A DNA stretch of 64,000 bases. Origin: Paraburkholderia sacchari (GTDB taxonomy: Bacteria; Pseudomonadota; Gammaproteobacteria; Burkholderiales; Burkholderiaceae). Shown here piece by piece: positions 17,549 through 25,144 of the stretch. Below the pieces are notes generated by a model that made no database searches, had not been told where the DNA came from, and saw nothing but the letters and a program-made list of their open reading frames with translations. The position numbers and the translations under genes were made by a program. The stretch is from positions 191,745 to 255,744 of the forward strand of contig NZ_JTDB02000007.1 in the NCBI RefSeq assembly GCF_000785435.2, in the 5' to 3' direction. Each line of letters begins with the position of its first letter. Position 1 is the stretch's first letter.

Positions 17549-18094
17549 TCAGCCGTCGCGCAGGGAGCGCAAGACGTCGCCCGTGTGCAGGCCATAGCTT
17601 CCCGACTGGCGGTCGGCGAAGAAGCAACGCAGGGTCTGGCCGACGGTGGGGAACGCGATGTCGTCCCACGGAATTTCGTGTTCTTCGAAGAGGCGCACTT
17701 CGAGGCTCTCTTCGCCGGCTTCGATATCGAGGTCGAGCAGGCGCGCGAGATAGAACAGATGCACCTGATGCACGCGCGGCACGTTCAGCAACGAGAACAG
17801 GTTCTGCACCTCGACGCGCGCGCCAGCTTCCTCGAGCGTCTCGCGCGCGGCGGCTTCGGAGGTCGTCTCGCCCATCTCCATGAAGCCGGCGGGCAGCGTC
17901 CAGTAGCCGTAGCGCGGCTCGATCGCGCGACGGCACAGCAGCACCTTGTCTTCCCAGACGGGAACGGTGCCGACCACATTGCGCGGATTCTGGTAGTGGA
18001 TGGTGCCGCAGTGCGCGCAGACGTAGCGTTCGCGATTGTCGCCGGGCGGAACGAGCAGGCTGACCGCCTGACCACAAGTCGAGCAGAATTTCAT
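17549..18094 (-). CDS. Nudix hydrolase with N-terminal zinc ribbon
   Basis: A pyrophosphohydrolase of about 181 residues. The N-terminus is a zinc ribbon (CSTCG...CAHCG, near residues 4-32), followed by a Nudix domain with a full Nudix box at GFMEMGETTSEAAARETLEE and onward (G-x5-E-x7-REUxEExGU). Such zinc-ribbon Nudix proteins are related to NudC (NADH or NAD-capped RNA pyrophosphatase) but shorter; the substrate is unknown. The start may be the ATG at 18094 or a GTG at 18100. The upstream glycosyltransferase frame overlaps this start by a few bases. Confidence 0.9.
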   Translation of the reverse strand: MKFCSTCGQAVSLLVPPGDNRERYVCAHCGTIHYQNPRNVVGTVPVWEDKVLLCRRAIEPRYGYWTLPAGFMEMGETTSEAAARETLEEAGARVEVQNLFSLLNVPRVHQVHLFYLARLLDLDIEAGEESLEVRLFEEHEIPWDDIAFPTVGQTLRCFFADRQSGSYGLHTGDVLRSLRDG

Positions 18095-19431
18095 GGGCAC
18101 GATAGGGGGATGGGTGATGCGAGTGTATCACCGCAAGGCGGGGCGACGGGAGCCGGCGCGGATTCCCCGTATAGGAGGTGGGTGCGTGCCAGTAACGCGT
18201 CCCTCACTTCACTGACGACCTCGATCCAGTTTCCTAATTTGCGTTGCCGAAACAATCGCATGGTCGGATACCAGGGGCTGTCCATTCTATGGGTGAGCCA
18301 TCGCCAATCGCCGTAAGCCGGTACGAGCGTCCACACAGGAGTACCTCCTGCGCCTGCGAGGTGAGCGACCGATGTGTCAACGGAAATAAGCAAATCCAGT
18401 TGATTGAGTATTGATAGCGTATCCGTAAAGTCATGGATTTCCGGGCCTAACGTGTGTATATCGAAATTCTCTTCAAGCGCGCGACTTGCCTGCTCGCTTT
18501 TTCCTTTCTGCAAGGAAAACCACGTCACGTCCGGTAGTGTGAAAAGAGGGATAAATGTATTCAGGCTGATCGACCGGAAACGATCGAGCGAGTGTGCGGG
18601 GCCGCCTTCCCACACCACTCCAATTTTCATATTGTGTCTGGATGCTTTACTGGCTGTAAGCGCGTTGATCCTGTGATTCCAGAAGTCGTCCTTTTCCGGC
18701 GATGACGATATATACCCGGTTGCATATGGAAGCATCGAAAGTTCCAGATTCATGAATTCTGGGACCCTGGTTATATGGCACCAGTATTGATAAGAACACG
18801 GTGGGATTCGAGTGTAGGTAGCGCGGATGCTGGCCATGGATTTTGCCAATGGTGCTATTGGCTCACTCACTAGCGCGTCCACTATTGCGCCTTTCTCGTT
18901 CAACCATTCCGCAAATCTTAAAAATTGAATTTCGTCGCCGCGTCCTTGTTCGCCAACAAGCAAAATTGTGCTTCCAGCGACCGATTCGCCCGACCACTTG
19001 GGAAAGGGTAGCTGAACCATGCTCTCTTCAATCCCGGGCAGCTGGTAATACCATTTTTTGCGTTTCCAGCCTTCTTCGAATTCGCCGAGGCGTAATAGCG
19101 TATCGGCATAGTGACTTTGGAAATAGGGGTTCTTGCTGTGGACGCTTACTGCGATCTCGATATGTTGTCGACTTTGCTCGACGTCGCCTGTTATGCTGCA
19201 TGCTCTTGCGGCATCGTAACGCAATACGGGATGTGCGGGCGCAATTGCAAGCCCTTGCATTGCCACACTCAGGGTTTGCTCGAATCGATCGCTCTCGTAT
19301 AAGGCGTAAGCGAGTTCTCTAAGTGCATCGGGGTTGTTGGCGATATGGCTTCTTATATTCAGCAGGGTTTCATCAAATGCGTTTGCCAGTTTGGCGAAAT
19401 ATTTGATTCTCTCCAAATCATTGCTGAGCAT
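18091..19431 (-). CDS. TPR-repeat glycosyltransferase (family 9/heptosyltransferase-like), probably transferred
   Basis: The 446-residue protein has two to three tetratricopeptide repeats at about residues 30-140 (NPDALRELAYALYESDRF, HPVLRYDAARACSITGD), then a GT-B-like domain. That domain ends in the typical SVDTSVAHLAGAGGTPVWTL plus DWRWL and SPWYPTMRLFRQ blocks of heptosyltransferase-like proteins. Proteins of this type are often linked to glycosylation of flagella, autotransporters or surface polysaccharide, but the acceptor here is unknown. Base composition is clearly more AT-rich than all neighbours. The last 20 or so residues (from GESAPAPVAPP) are encoded in GC-rich host-like DNA and overlap the Nudix start, suggesting an insertion junction near 18160. 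Confidence 0.8.
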   Translation of the reverse strand: MLSNDLERIKYFAKLANAFDETLLNIRSHIANNPDALRELAYALYESDRFEQTLSVAMQGLAIAPAHPVLRYDAARACSITGDVEQSRQHIEIAVSVHSKNPYFQSHYADTLLRLGEFEEGWKRKKWYYQLPGIEESMVQLPFPKWSGESVAGSTILLVGEQGRGDEIQFLRFAEWLNEKGAIVDALVSEPIAPLAKSMASIRATYTRIPPCSYQYWCHITRVPEFMNLELSMLPYATGYISSSPEKDDFWNHRINALTASKASRHNMKIGVVWEGGPAHSLDRFRSISLNTFIPLFTLPDVTWFSLQKGKSEQASRALEENFDIHTLGPEIHDFTDTLSILNQLDLLISVDTSVAHLAGAGGTPVWTLVPAYGDWRWLTHRMDSPWYPTMRLFRQRKLGNWIEVVSEVRDALLARTHLLYGESAPAPVAPPCGDTLASPIPLSCP

Positions 19432-19637
19432 GAGTTAATCTCTTTGGGGAAGATTTTCCGCGACTAGCAGATCGTTATCCTTGCAAGCTTGACGCAATCG
19501 GTTGGTGATCGCCATATCTTGTTCAGGATATTGCGATCTTTTTCGCGTAGCGCGATATCGGATTTTTCCTAATTTGTGTTGAATTAGAGGGCAGGAATGA
19601 CCGCGTGAAGCGTGAAGCCGGAGGGTACCAGAAAAAC

Positions 19638-19663
19638 AAAACCCGGCGCGCGAGGCCGGGTTT
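19638..19663 (-). terminator. Intrinsic terminator after small secreted protein gene
   Basis: AAACCCGGC and GCCGGGTTT arms with a GC loop, downstream of the gene ending at 19690 on the minus strand, followed by an A-rich stretch that is U-rich in the transcript. Confidence 0.65.
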
Positions 19664-19689
19664 CTTCATGTGACCGGACGGGCGTCCGG

Positions 19690-19977
19690 TTAGCATTCAC
19701 CTTTCTTGGCGTGGCCGGGCGGGCAGTGCCAGCCCTTGTCGTGATGGTGGTGCCTGTCCCAGTCGTCGCGGTCCCAGTAACGGCGGCCATCCCAATAGCG
19801 GTCGCCATACCAGCCCGGCGTGACGACGATAGCGGCGGGAGGTGGCGGCGCAACCACGACAGGGACAACAGGGGTCCCCACGTTGATGCCCACGTTGACA
19901 TCGGTCGCGTTTGCCGCGCTGGCCAAGCCGATAGATGCGGCGGCAAGTGCCAGGCGGATGAATGTTTGCTTCTTCAT
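19690..19977 (-). CDS. Small secreted protein with proline and His/Asp-rich segments
   Basis: A 95-residue exported protein. It has a clear Sec signal peptide (MKKQTFIRLALAAASIGLAS, cleavage near ANA, residue 24), a Val/Pro-rich centre (VVVAPPPP) and a C-terminal WYGDRYWDGRRYWDRDDWDR segment followed by a run of histidines, ending with two cysteines (HCPPGH and EC). The His/Asp/Cys-rich tail could bind metal, which is only a guess. It looks like the small YXXXD-repeat envelope proteins frequent in Burkholderia. The ATG at 19977 is preceded by GGGGGACC. Confidence 0.75.
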   Translation of the reverse strand: MKKQTFIRLALAAASIGLASAANATDVNVGINVGTPVVPVVVAPPPPAAIVVTPGWYGDRYWDGRRYWDRDDWDRHHHHDKGWHCPPGHAKKGEC

Positions 19978-20031
19978 GGATCGGTCCCCCAAATATCGCC
20001 CCGTGCTCGGGACGGATTTCGCTGGACAACA

Positions 20032-20053
20032 AAAAACCCGCCGAAGCGGGTTT
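20032..20053 (-). terminator. Intrinsic terminator of tRNA-fMet
   Basis: AAACCCGC-CGAA-GCGGGTTT hairpin next to an A-run (U-run in the minus-strand transcript), 40 bp beyond the 3' end of the tRNA at 20093. Confidence 0.7.
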
Positions 20054-20092
20054 GATGGCATGACGGTTTTTGCGAAAAGCCTCAATGGGCTT

Positions 20093-20169
20093 TGGTTGCG
20101 GGGACAGGATTTGAACCTGCGACCTTCGGGTTATGAGCCCGACGAGCTGCCAGACTGCTCCACCCCGCG
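20093..20169 (-). tRNA. Initiator tRNA-fMet (CAT)
   Basis: On the minus strand a 77-nt tRNA starts CGCGGGGTGGAGCAG and ends CCCCGCAACCA, with anticodon loop CTCATAA. Three features mark it as an initiator. The first base C faces A at position 72, an unpaired end. The anticodon stem has three G-C pairs (GGG/CCC). The D-arm is AGCTCGTCGGG-like. Confidence 0.97.
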
Positions 20170-20185
20170 TCCGTCAAAGAAAAAG

Positions 20186-20214
20186 ATTATAGGGTAAATA
20201 TAGCGGTGATGCAA
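20186..20214 (-). promoter_or_regulatory. Promoter of tRNA-fMet
   Basis: On the minus strand TTGCAT (20209-20214) and TATAAT (20186-20191) are separated by 17 bp, 16 bp before the mature 5' end. Confidence 0.72.
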
Positions 20215-20410
20215 CAATAATTAACGAACACCCTTCTGGACGATTGCAGAATCATTGCGGACAGGGCGGGCGAGGCTGCGCCCGGGGCGTTTGCACAGGG
20301 CGCCAGGCTAGAATCGTGTGCCCGGTTGCCGCAGCAGAAATGGCGAGCCGCCCAATTCGATCAATCCGCCCAATCTTTTTGCCTCTGACTCTGCCCTCAT
20401 AACCTCTCAT

Positions 20411-20908
20411 ATGGATATCGCCCTCGATCTGCAATCGATAGCCGCGCAGGAGCACGCGCTGGTGTTTCCCCGTTTCGACACCGATCGCGCCTGGCAACTC
20501 GGCACCGTGCTGCGCGAGCTTGCGGTTGCGCGTTCGCACGCGGTCGTCATCGACGTGCGCACCTTTGGCCTGCCACAGTTCTTCTGCGCGCTTGCCGGCG
20601 CGACGCCCGAGAACGTCGAGTGGGCGCGCCGCAAGTCGCGCGTGGTCGAGCATTTCCGGCGCAGTTCGTATGCGATCGGTTTGCGCGTGCAGCAGTCGGG
20701 CTCGTCGCTCGCCGAGAAAAACGGCCTGCCCGTGGCGGATTACGCCACCCATGGCGGCGCGTTTCCGCTGACCGTCGCGGGTGCCGGCGTGATCGGCTCG
20801 GTGACGGTTTCGGGCCTGCCGCAGCGCGCCGATCACGAGCTCGTGGTCGAGGCGCTGTGCGCCCACCTCGACGCCGACTACAGCAAGCTCGCGCTTGCGA
20901 AGGCCTGA
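20411..20908 (+). CDS. UPF0303 / heme-degrading-domain (GlcG-like) protein
   Basis: A 165-residue cytoplasmic protein of the UPF0303 family, related to GlcG/HbpS heme-binding folds. Recognisable blocks are FDTDRAWQLGTVLRELAV near residue 22, QFFCALAGATPENVEWARRK near 58 and FPLTVAGAGVIGSVTVSGLP near 118, the last being the characteristic turn of the GlcG/HbpS fold. The biochemical role is not established. The ATG at 20411 starts the conserved region. It is 4 bp upstream of the SMR gene, so both are likely one operon. Confidence 0.85.
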   Translation: MDIALDLQSIAAQEHALVFPRFDTDRAWQLGTVLRELAVARSHAVVIDVRTFGLPQFFCALAGATPENVEWARRKSRVVEHFRRSSYAIGLRVQQSGSSLAEKNGLPVADYATHGGAFPLTVAGAGVIGSVTVSGLPQRADHELVVEALCAHLDADYSKLALAKA

Positions 20909-20912
20909 CGCA

Positions 20913-21251
20913 ATGCGCATGTCTCCCTGGCTCATTCTCGTCGTTGCCATCGTCGCGGAAGTCATTGCTACGTCCGCGCTGCGCGCTTCGGAGGGTTTTT
21001 CGCGGATCGTGCCGTCGGCGGTGGTGGTCGCCGGTTATGGCGTCGCGTTCTACTGTCTCTCGCTTACGCTCAAGAATCTGCCCGTGGGCGTGGTCTATGC
21101 CGTTTGGTCCGGCGTGGGCATCGTGCTCATCACGCTCGTCGCGATGGTGCTCTACAAGCAGGTGCCCGATTTGCCCGCCGTGCTCGGCCTCGGGCTCATC
21201 GTGGCCGGTGTGGTCGTGTTGAATCTGTTTTCAAAGATGCAGGCTCACTGA
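20913..21251 (+). CDS. Small multidrug resistance (SMR) family transporter
   Basis: A 112-residue inner-membrane protein with four transmembrane helices. The essential glutamate of the SMR family lies in helix 1 (VVAIVAEVIATSALRASEGF, Glu at about 16). The family pattern continues with SLTLKNLPVGVVYAVWSGVG around residue 55. EmrE/QacE-type proteins exchange protons for cationic drugs; some SMR proteins export guanidinium instead, and no guanidine riboswitch is visible upstream. The true substrate is therefore open. It lies 4 bp behind the UPF0303 gene. Confidence 0.93.
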   Translation: MRMSPWLILVVAIVAEVIATSALRASEGFSRIVPSAVVVAGYGVAFYCLSLTLKNLPVGVVYAVWSGVGIVLITLVAMVLYKQVPDLPAVLGLGLIVAGVVVLNLFSKMQAH

Positions 21252-21267
21252 ATCACACCGAGGCTAT

Positions 21268-21480
21268 TCAGTATTCAGGCGGCACGATGCGGATGCCGCT
21301 GCTCGCGATAGTCTTGCGGCTACGTTCGCCTTCGGGCGTGGCCGCGTCTTCCCACAGGCTGATCGCGCGCGAGATCTCGATGCCGTTTTCCCGTGTGTAA
21401 GTGAACCAGCGGCTCGCGGCCTGTTGCTCGGATATCCCACGGTTTTCTTCGAAGTATTGGCCTCTCCGGTGCGATTCCAT
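21268..21480 (-). CDS. Small hypothetical protein (70 aa)
   Basis: I do not recognise this family. The predicted 70-residue soluble protein is rich in charged residues (ENRGISEQQAASRWFTYTRE, then EISRAISLWEDAATPEGERS) and probably mostly helical. The start is supported by AGGAGA placed 4-9 nt before the ATG at 21480. A 36-nt near-perfect palindrome lies just upstream of that ribosome-binding site, so the message would begin with a strong hairpin. It converges on the SMR gene with a 16-bp gap. Confidence 0.6.
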   Translation of the reverse strand: MESHRRGQYFEENRGISEQQAASRWFTYTRENGIEISRAISLWEDAATPEGERSRKTIASSGIRIVPPEY

Positions 21481-21494
21481 AGTTCTCCTGTGTC

Positions 21495-21530
21495 GGCCTG
21501 GAGTTAGTGCTTTAGCACTTACTCCAGGCC
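21495..21530 (-). repeat. 36-nt near-perfect palindrome in the leader of the small gene
   Basis: Arms GGCCTGGAGTAAGTGCT and its near-complement match at 16 of 17 positions with a 2-nt loop. On the minus strand the hairpin ends about 4 nt before the ribosome-binding site of the 70-residue gene. The AGTGCT...AGCACT core may be a recurring Burkholderia element, which I could not check. Confidence 0.7.
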
Positions 21531-21814
21531 CATGCAGCGCTCCTGCTCTGGTCCCATGCTTCGCAGTTGAGCGGGGCTGGTGCTCCACTTCATGCAAAGC
21601 CGAGCTTGCAATAGTGAAAGGGTTGTATGCCGCGCTTTTCTTGCGCGCCGATCATGTTTGAGTGTTGCAGGTTCCGTACCCATTCGTCTAGCGGTTGCAC
21701 GGCGCCCGATGTCATGTATCGGCCCTGTCGCGGCGTGCAGCGAGTAACATGGGACGCGGTCCCGCCGCCCGCCGGCGCGGCTTTTTTTCAGCAGATTTTC
21801 CAACGGGGCTGGAC

Positions 21815-22099
21815 ATGGATATCCGTTTCCCTTCCGAGGCGCCGTCCTGGCACGATGTGAATCTCACCGTGGGGTTTCCCGCGCTGGTGGACGGTGCGCG
21901 CGTGCCCTGCGCGATCTCGGTCGAGGCGCTCGAGGATCATTTCGGTGCGCTGTCCGATGGACGGGACGCGTGGATGCAGGCGTTCGATGCGGGCCGCCCG
22001 CGCATCGAGGCCGTGGCGCGCGCGCATCTGGAACTTGGCAACGGCACGCCGGTGCTGCTAAAAAGCGGCCATTTTCCACCGGGCCGTCTGCTTTCCTGA
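21815..22099 (+). CDS. DUF1488-family protein
   Basis: A 94-residue cytoplasmic protein that fits the DUF1488 pattern: FPSEAPSWHDVNLTVGFPAL at the N-terminus, then CAISVEALEDHFGA and an acidic-aromatic helix. No function is known for the family. The ATG at 21815 is preceded by ACGGGG and starts at the conserved MDIRFPSEAP sequence. The 334 bp before it (21481-21814) hold the palindrome described separately and no other gene I can support. Confidence 0.78.
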   Translation: MDIRFPSEAPSWHDVNLTVGFPALVDGARVPCAISVEALEDHFGALSDGRDAWMQAFDAGRPRIEAVARAHLELGNGTPVLLKSGHFPPGRLLS

Positions 22100-22168
22100 T
22101 GAGGCTGCGCGTGCCGGCGTCGTACCATCCCGGCGCACCGGCTCGATAATCGCGCCCAGGCTGTTCCC

Positions 22169-22903
22169 ATGAACACCGCTGAACCGAAAGCCCCCGACGC
22201 CACTGCGTTTCGCATGGCACTGCGCGCACGCATACTGGATGCCGCGCGCCGCATCGTGGCGCGTGACGGGCTGCATGCGCTTTCGATGCGCAAGCTTGCC
22301 GAGGCTGTCGGCTATTCGCCGGCTTCGCTTTACCTCCATTTCGACAGCCGCGACGAGATTGCCCGCGCGCTGGGACGCGAGAGCTTTGCGCAGTTGCTTG
22401 CGCATCTCGAACCGTGTGCGCAGATCGGCGACCCGTGGGAGCGGCTTCATGCGCTGGCGCATGCTTATGTCGCATTCGGGCGCGCGCATCAGGAGGCTTA
22501 CCGGCTCATGTACATGGAGCCGGGGGAGGGCGGCCGTTCCGGCGCGCACGCGAAGGGCCGCGCCGCAACGCGGGCGGCGAGCGAATCTCCGGCGATTGCT
22601 AATCCCGGCGATATGCTGCCTTGCGAAGAAGCTGGGCGCGTGGCGGATCTGTTCGCCGACGCGCTCGAAGCGCTTGCAAGCGCGGGGCATTTGCGTAGCG
22701 GCGCGCAATGCGAGCCGGCGCTGCTCGCGCGCGCGTTATGGGCGATGCTCCATGGCGTCGTGGTGTTTTCGCTGATCGGGCCGGGGTTCGCGCATGAGGC
22801 GTCGTTGGCGCCTATCGTCGACGCCGGGCTCGGCGGCTGGCTTGGCGGTGTGCCGCCGCCCGCGCGTGCCGTGGAGAAAAACCCGGAGGGCCCATCGTCA
22901 TAG
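22169..22903 (+). CDS. TetR/AcrR-family transcriptional regulator
   Basis: A 244-residue repressor-type protein. The N-terminal TetR helix-turn-helix covers about residues 18-65 (RILDAARRIVARDGLHALSM, then KLAEAVGYSPASLYLHFDSR). The C-terminal half resembles the WHG/TetR_C ligand domain, with an alanine-rich loop around 125-150 that is probably disordered. It lies 69 bp after the DUF1488 gene on the same strand. The next readable sequence downstream is a broken acyl-CoA hydrolase remnant, so any original target gene may have been lost. Confidence 0.87.
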   Translation: MNTAEPKAPDATAFRMALRARILDAARRIVARDGLHALSMRKLAEAVGYSPASLYLHFDSRDEIARALGRESFAQLLAHLEPCAQIGDPWERLHALAHAYVAFGRAHQEAYRLMYMEPGEGGRSGAHAKGRAATRAASESPAIANPGDMLPCEEAGRVADLFADALEALASAGHLRSGAQCEPALLARALWAMLHGVVVFSLIGPGFAHEASLAPIVDAGLGGWLGGVPPPARAVEKNPEGPSS

Positions 22904-22930
22904 TTTTGCTGGGCGTGGTTAGCCAAGGGC

Positions 22931-23092
22931 GTGAGCATGGAGAACCGTCCGAATCATGCAATCTTCAGTTATCCGAAACCTTATATCGCGTTGATCAATG
23001 GCGTCGTGATGGGCGGCACGGCACGTATGGCGATGTCCGAGACGCGCATTGGTTTTTTTCCCCGATGTCGATTGGGCCGAGCAGATTGCGGG
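22931..23092 (+). pseudogene. Remnant of a 3-hydroxyisobutyryl-CoA hydrolase / enoyl-CoA hydratase gene
   Basis: The frame reads SYPKPYIALINGVVMGG, the exact oxyanion-hole region of crotonase-fold 3-hydroxyisobutyryl-CoA hydrolases. It then jumps to AMSETRIGFFP, skipping about 20 residues that normally lie between MGGG and the MPET-IGFFPDVG block. A +1 or -1 frame change after the run of T residues at about 23052 restores PDVDWAEQIAG in another frame. The flanking N- and C-terminal parts of the enzyme are absent. This is a decayed fragment with an internal deletion and a frameshift. Confidence 0.8.
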
Positions 23093-23165
23093 GGGGCGTT
23101 GCCGGACCCGTCAGCCGATACCGCGCGCGGCGCGCCTGTTTCTTGCGCCGCGCACGGGTGCCGGT

Positions 23166-23591
23166 TCAGTCTTCGCTGGTTTCGCTCATGAAGGCGCGCA
23201 TGAACACGAGTGAGCCCCAGCCCCAGATCGCATTCGACGCGAAGCCCATGGCGACGCGCGGCAGCATGTTGCCGCTCGGCCAGATGCCGCGCAGCGGATC
23301 GACCACGAACAGCATGGCGGCCGTGAGCACGATGCCGCCGAACACGAACGCCTGCACCCACGGCGCGGGGCGCGACGGCGAGATGCGCAGCAGCCACGTC
23401 ATCGGGATGGCCCACAGCGCGCTCCAGATTGCATTGACGAGGAACTCGGGCAGGCCGATGGGGGCGAACGGCTCGGTGGAGAAACCGGCGGCGTCGATGA
23501 CTTGCGCCGCGTGAAGCAGCGCGAGCGTTGCCTCGCGAAAGAACAGTGAGGCCAGAAAGCCGGATACGAACGGCAAAATCAGTTTTTGCAT
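23166..23591 (-). CDS. Integral membrane protein of unknown function
   Basis: A 141-residue protein with about four predicted membrane helices: LILPFVSGFLASLFF, VNAIWSALWAIPMTWLL, WVQAFVFGGIVLTAAMLFVV and a last one around AMGFASNAIWGWGSLVFM. I do not recognise a named family. Codon use is typical of the chromosome, and the frame is free of stops while competing frames look non-coding. It overlaps nothing and converges toward the hydrolase remnant. Small four-helix proteins of this kind are common and largely unstudied in Burkholderia. Confidence 0.72.
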   Translation of the reverse strand: MQKLILPFVSGFLASLFFREATLALLHAAQVIDAAGFSTEPFAPIGLPEFLVNAIWSALWAIPMTWLLRISPSRPAPWVQAFVFGGIVLTAAMLFVVDPLRGIWPSGNMLPRVAMGFASNAIWGWGSLVFMRAFMSETSED

Positions 23592-23760
23592 GAGGAGGCG
23601 CGAGGATTGCGTGGCGCGGACCGCGCATGCCTGAAATGAAAAGGCGTAAAAGCGCGGCCGGCCGGATTATTGTCGATGTGTGCGCCATTATATCGGCGCG
23701 CCGCGCCTGTGATTGCCCCTGTGTATGTTAAAGCGTCGCGTAAAGCACGAAATTGGAAAA

Positions 23761-23810
23761 CCTAAGCTCAAAAAAATTGTTCAAAACGCTTAGGGCGATC
23801 CCTAGACTGG
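23761..23810 (+). promoter_or_regulatory. Candidate sulfur-responsive promoter region of ssuD
   Basis: CCTAAGC (23761-23767) and GCTTAGG (23788-23794) form an inverted repeat with a 20-nt AT-rich centre, followed by CTAGACTGG (23802-23810). The same CTAGACTGG, again behind an AT-rich inverted repeat, precedes the sulfate-binding gene at 37058. A CysB/SsuR-type LysR operator plus -10 (TAGACT) is the simplest reading. The rest of the 303-bp gap (23592-23894) shows no gene. Confidence 0.5.
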
Positions 23811-23894
23811 GTCCCCATGACGACGGCGCCGCCGCTGTGGCCCCGCGCCCCGGACTTTTTCGTTTCACGGCTCGAACAAAAGCAGGAGCAATGC

Positions 23895-25052
23895 ATGAAT
23901 GTGTTCTGGTTCATTCCGACCCATGGCGACAGCCGTTATCTGGGGACGTCCGAAGGCGCGCGCGCCGCTGATCTCGCCTATTTCCAGCAAGTGGCCGTCG
24001 CGGCGGATACGCTTGGCTATGAAGGCGTTCTGCTGCCGACGGGCCGTTCATGCGAAGACGCATGGGTCGTGGCATCGAGCCTGATTGCCGCGACGCGGCG
24101 CCTGAAGTTCCTCGTCGCGATTCGCCCGGGGCTTTCGTCGCCGGCGCTTTCCGCGCGCATGGCCGCGACTTTCGATCGCCTTTCGAATGGACGATTGCTG
24201 ATCAACGTCGTGACCGGGGGCGACGCCGCCGAACTCGAAGGCGACGGTGTGTTCGTCGATCACGACACGCGCTACGAAATCACCGACGAATTCCTGCATA
24301 TCTGGCGCAAGCTGCTTGCAGCTTCGCATACCAACGAAGCAATCGACTTCGAAGGCAAGCACCTGAGTTCGAAGGGCGGCAGGGTGCTTTATCCGCCGGT
24401 GCAGCATCCGCATCCGCCGCTGTGGTTCGGCGGCTCGTCGCCGGCTGCGCACGACATGGCGGGCGCGCACATCGATACGTATCTGACATGGGGCGAACCG
24501 CCCGAGGCCGTCGCGAAGAAGATCGCCGATATCCGCGCACGGGCCGAACGGCACGGCCGCAAGATCCGCTTCGGCATTCGTATGCACGTGATCGTGCGTG
24601 AGACCGAGGAGGAAGCATGGGCGGCGGCGGAGCGCCTCATCAGCCGTCTCGACGACGACACCATCGCGCGTGCGCAAGCCGCGTTCAACAAGATGGATTC
24701 GGAAGGCCAGCGCCGCATGGCCGAACTGCACGGCGGCAAGCGCGGCACGCGCAAGGAACTGGAGGTATATCCGAACCTGTGGGCGGGGGTAGGCCTGGTG
24801 CGCGGCGGCGCGGGCACAGCGCTGGTCGGCAATCCGGAGCAGGTTGCCGAGCGCATGAAGGAATACGCGCAGTTGGGCATCGAGACCTTCATTCTCTCCG
24901 GATATCCTCATCTTGAGGAATCCTATCGCTTCGCCGAACTCGTGTTCCCGCTGTTGCCGGGGCGCCGTACGAAGACATCGGGTGGTCCCATCTCGGGTCC
25001 GTTTGGCGAGGTGGTCGGCAATCAGTATCTGCCGAAGGTGAGCCAGAGCTGA
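23895..25052 (+). CDS. ssuD: FMNH2-dependent alkanesulfonate monooxygenase
   Basis: Cleaves the carbon-sulfur bond of alkanesulfonates to sulfite and an aldehyde, using reduced FMN from a partner reductase, for growth without sulfate. The 385-residue luciferase-like protein begins FWFIPTHGDSRYLGTSEGAR. It keeps the SsuD features FNKMDSEGQRR in the flexible loop, GGSSPAAHDMAG, the catalytic-region HTNEAIDFEGKH and FILSGYPHLEESYRFAE near the C-terminus. The ATG at 23895 is preceded by AGGAG. It heads the ssuD-ssuC-ssuB-ssuF operon; no ssuE reductase or ssuA binding protein is present here. Confidence 0.95.
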   Translation: MNVFWFIPTHGDSRYLGTSEGARAADLAYFQQVAVAADTLGYEGVLLPTGRSCEDAWVVASSLIAATRRLKFLVAIRPGLSSPALSARMAATFDRLSNGRLLINVVTGGDAAELEGDGVFVDHDTRYEITDEFLHIWRKLLAASHTNEAIDFEGKHLSSKGGRVLYPPVQHPHPPLWFGGSSPAAHDMAGAHIDTYLTWGEPPEAVAKKIADIRARAERHGRKIRFGIRMHVIVRETEEEAWAAAERLISRLDDDTIARAQAAFNKMDSEGQRRMAELHGGKRGTRKELEVYPNLWAGVGLVRGGAGTALVGNPEQVAERMKEYAQLGIETFILSGYPHLEESYRFAELVFPLLPGRRTKTSGGPISGPFGEVVGNQYLPKVSQS

Positions 25053-25144
25053 TTCGCAAGCAGTAGCGCGTCAGGCCTCCGAGTGGCGGCGCACGCGAAT
25101 ACCTCACCGCTCGAACCGCGCAATATGATAAGGATGACATAACG

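Noticed and set aside
20895..21251. Guanidine riboswitch ahead of the SMR transporter
   Set aside because: Only 4 bp separate it from the UPF0303 gene and no riboswitch-like fold is visible upstream of that gene either.
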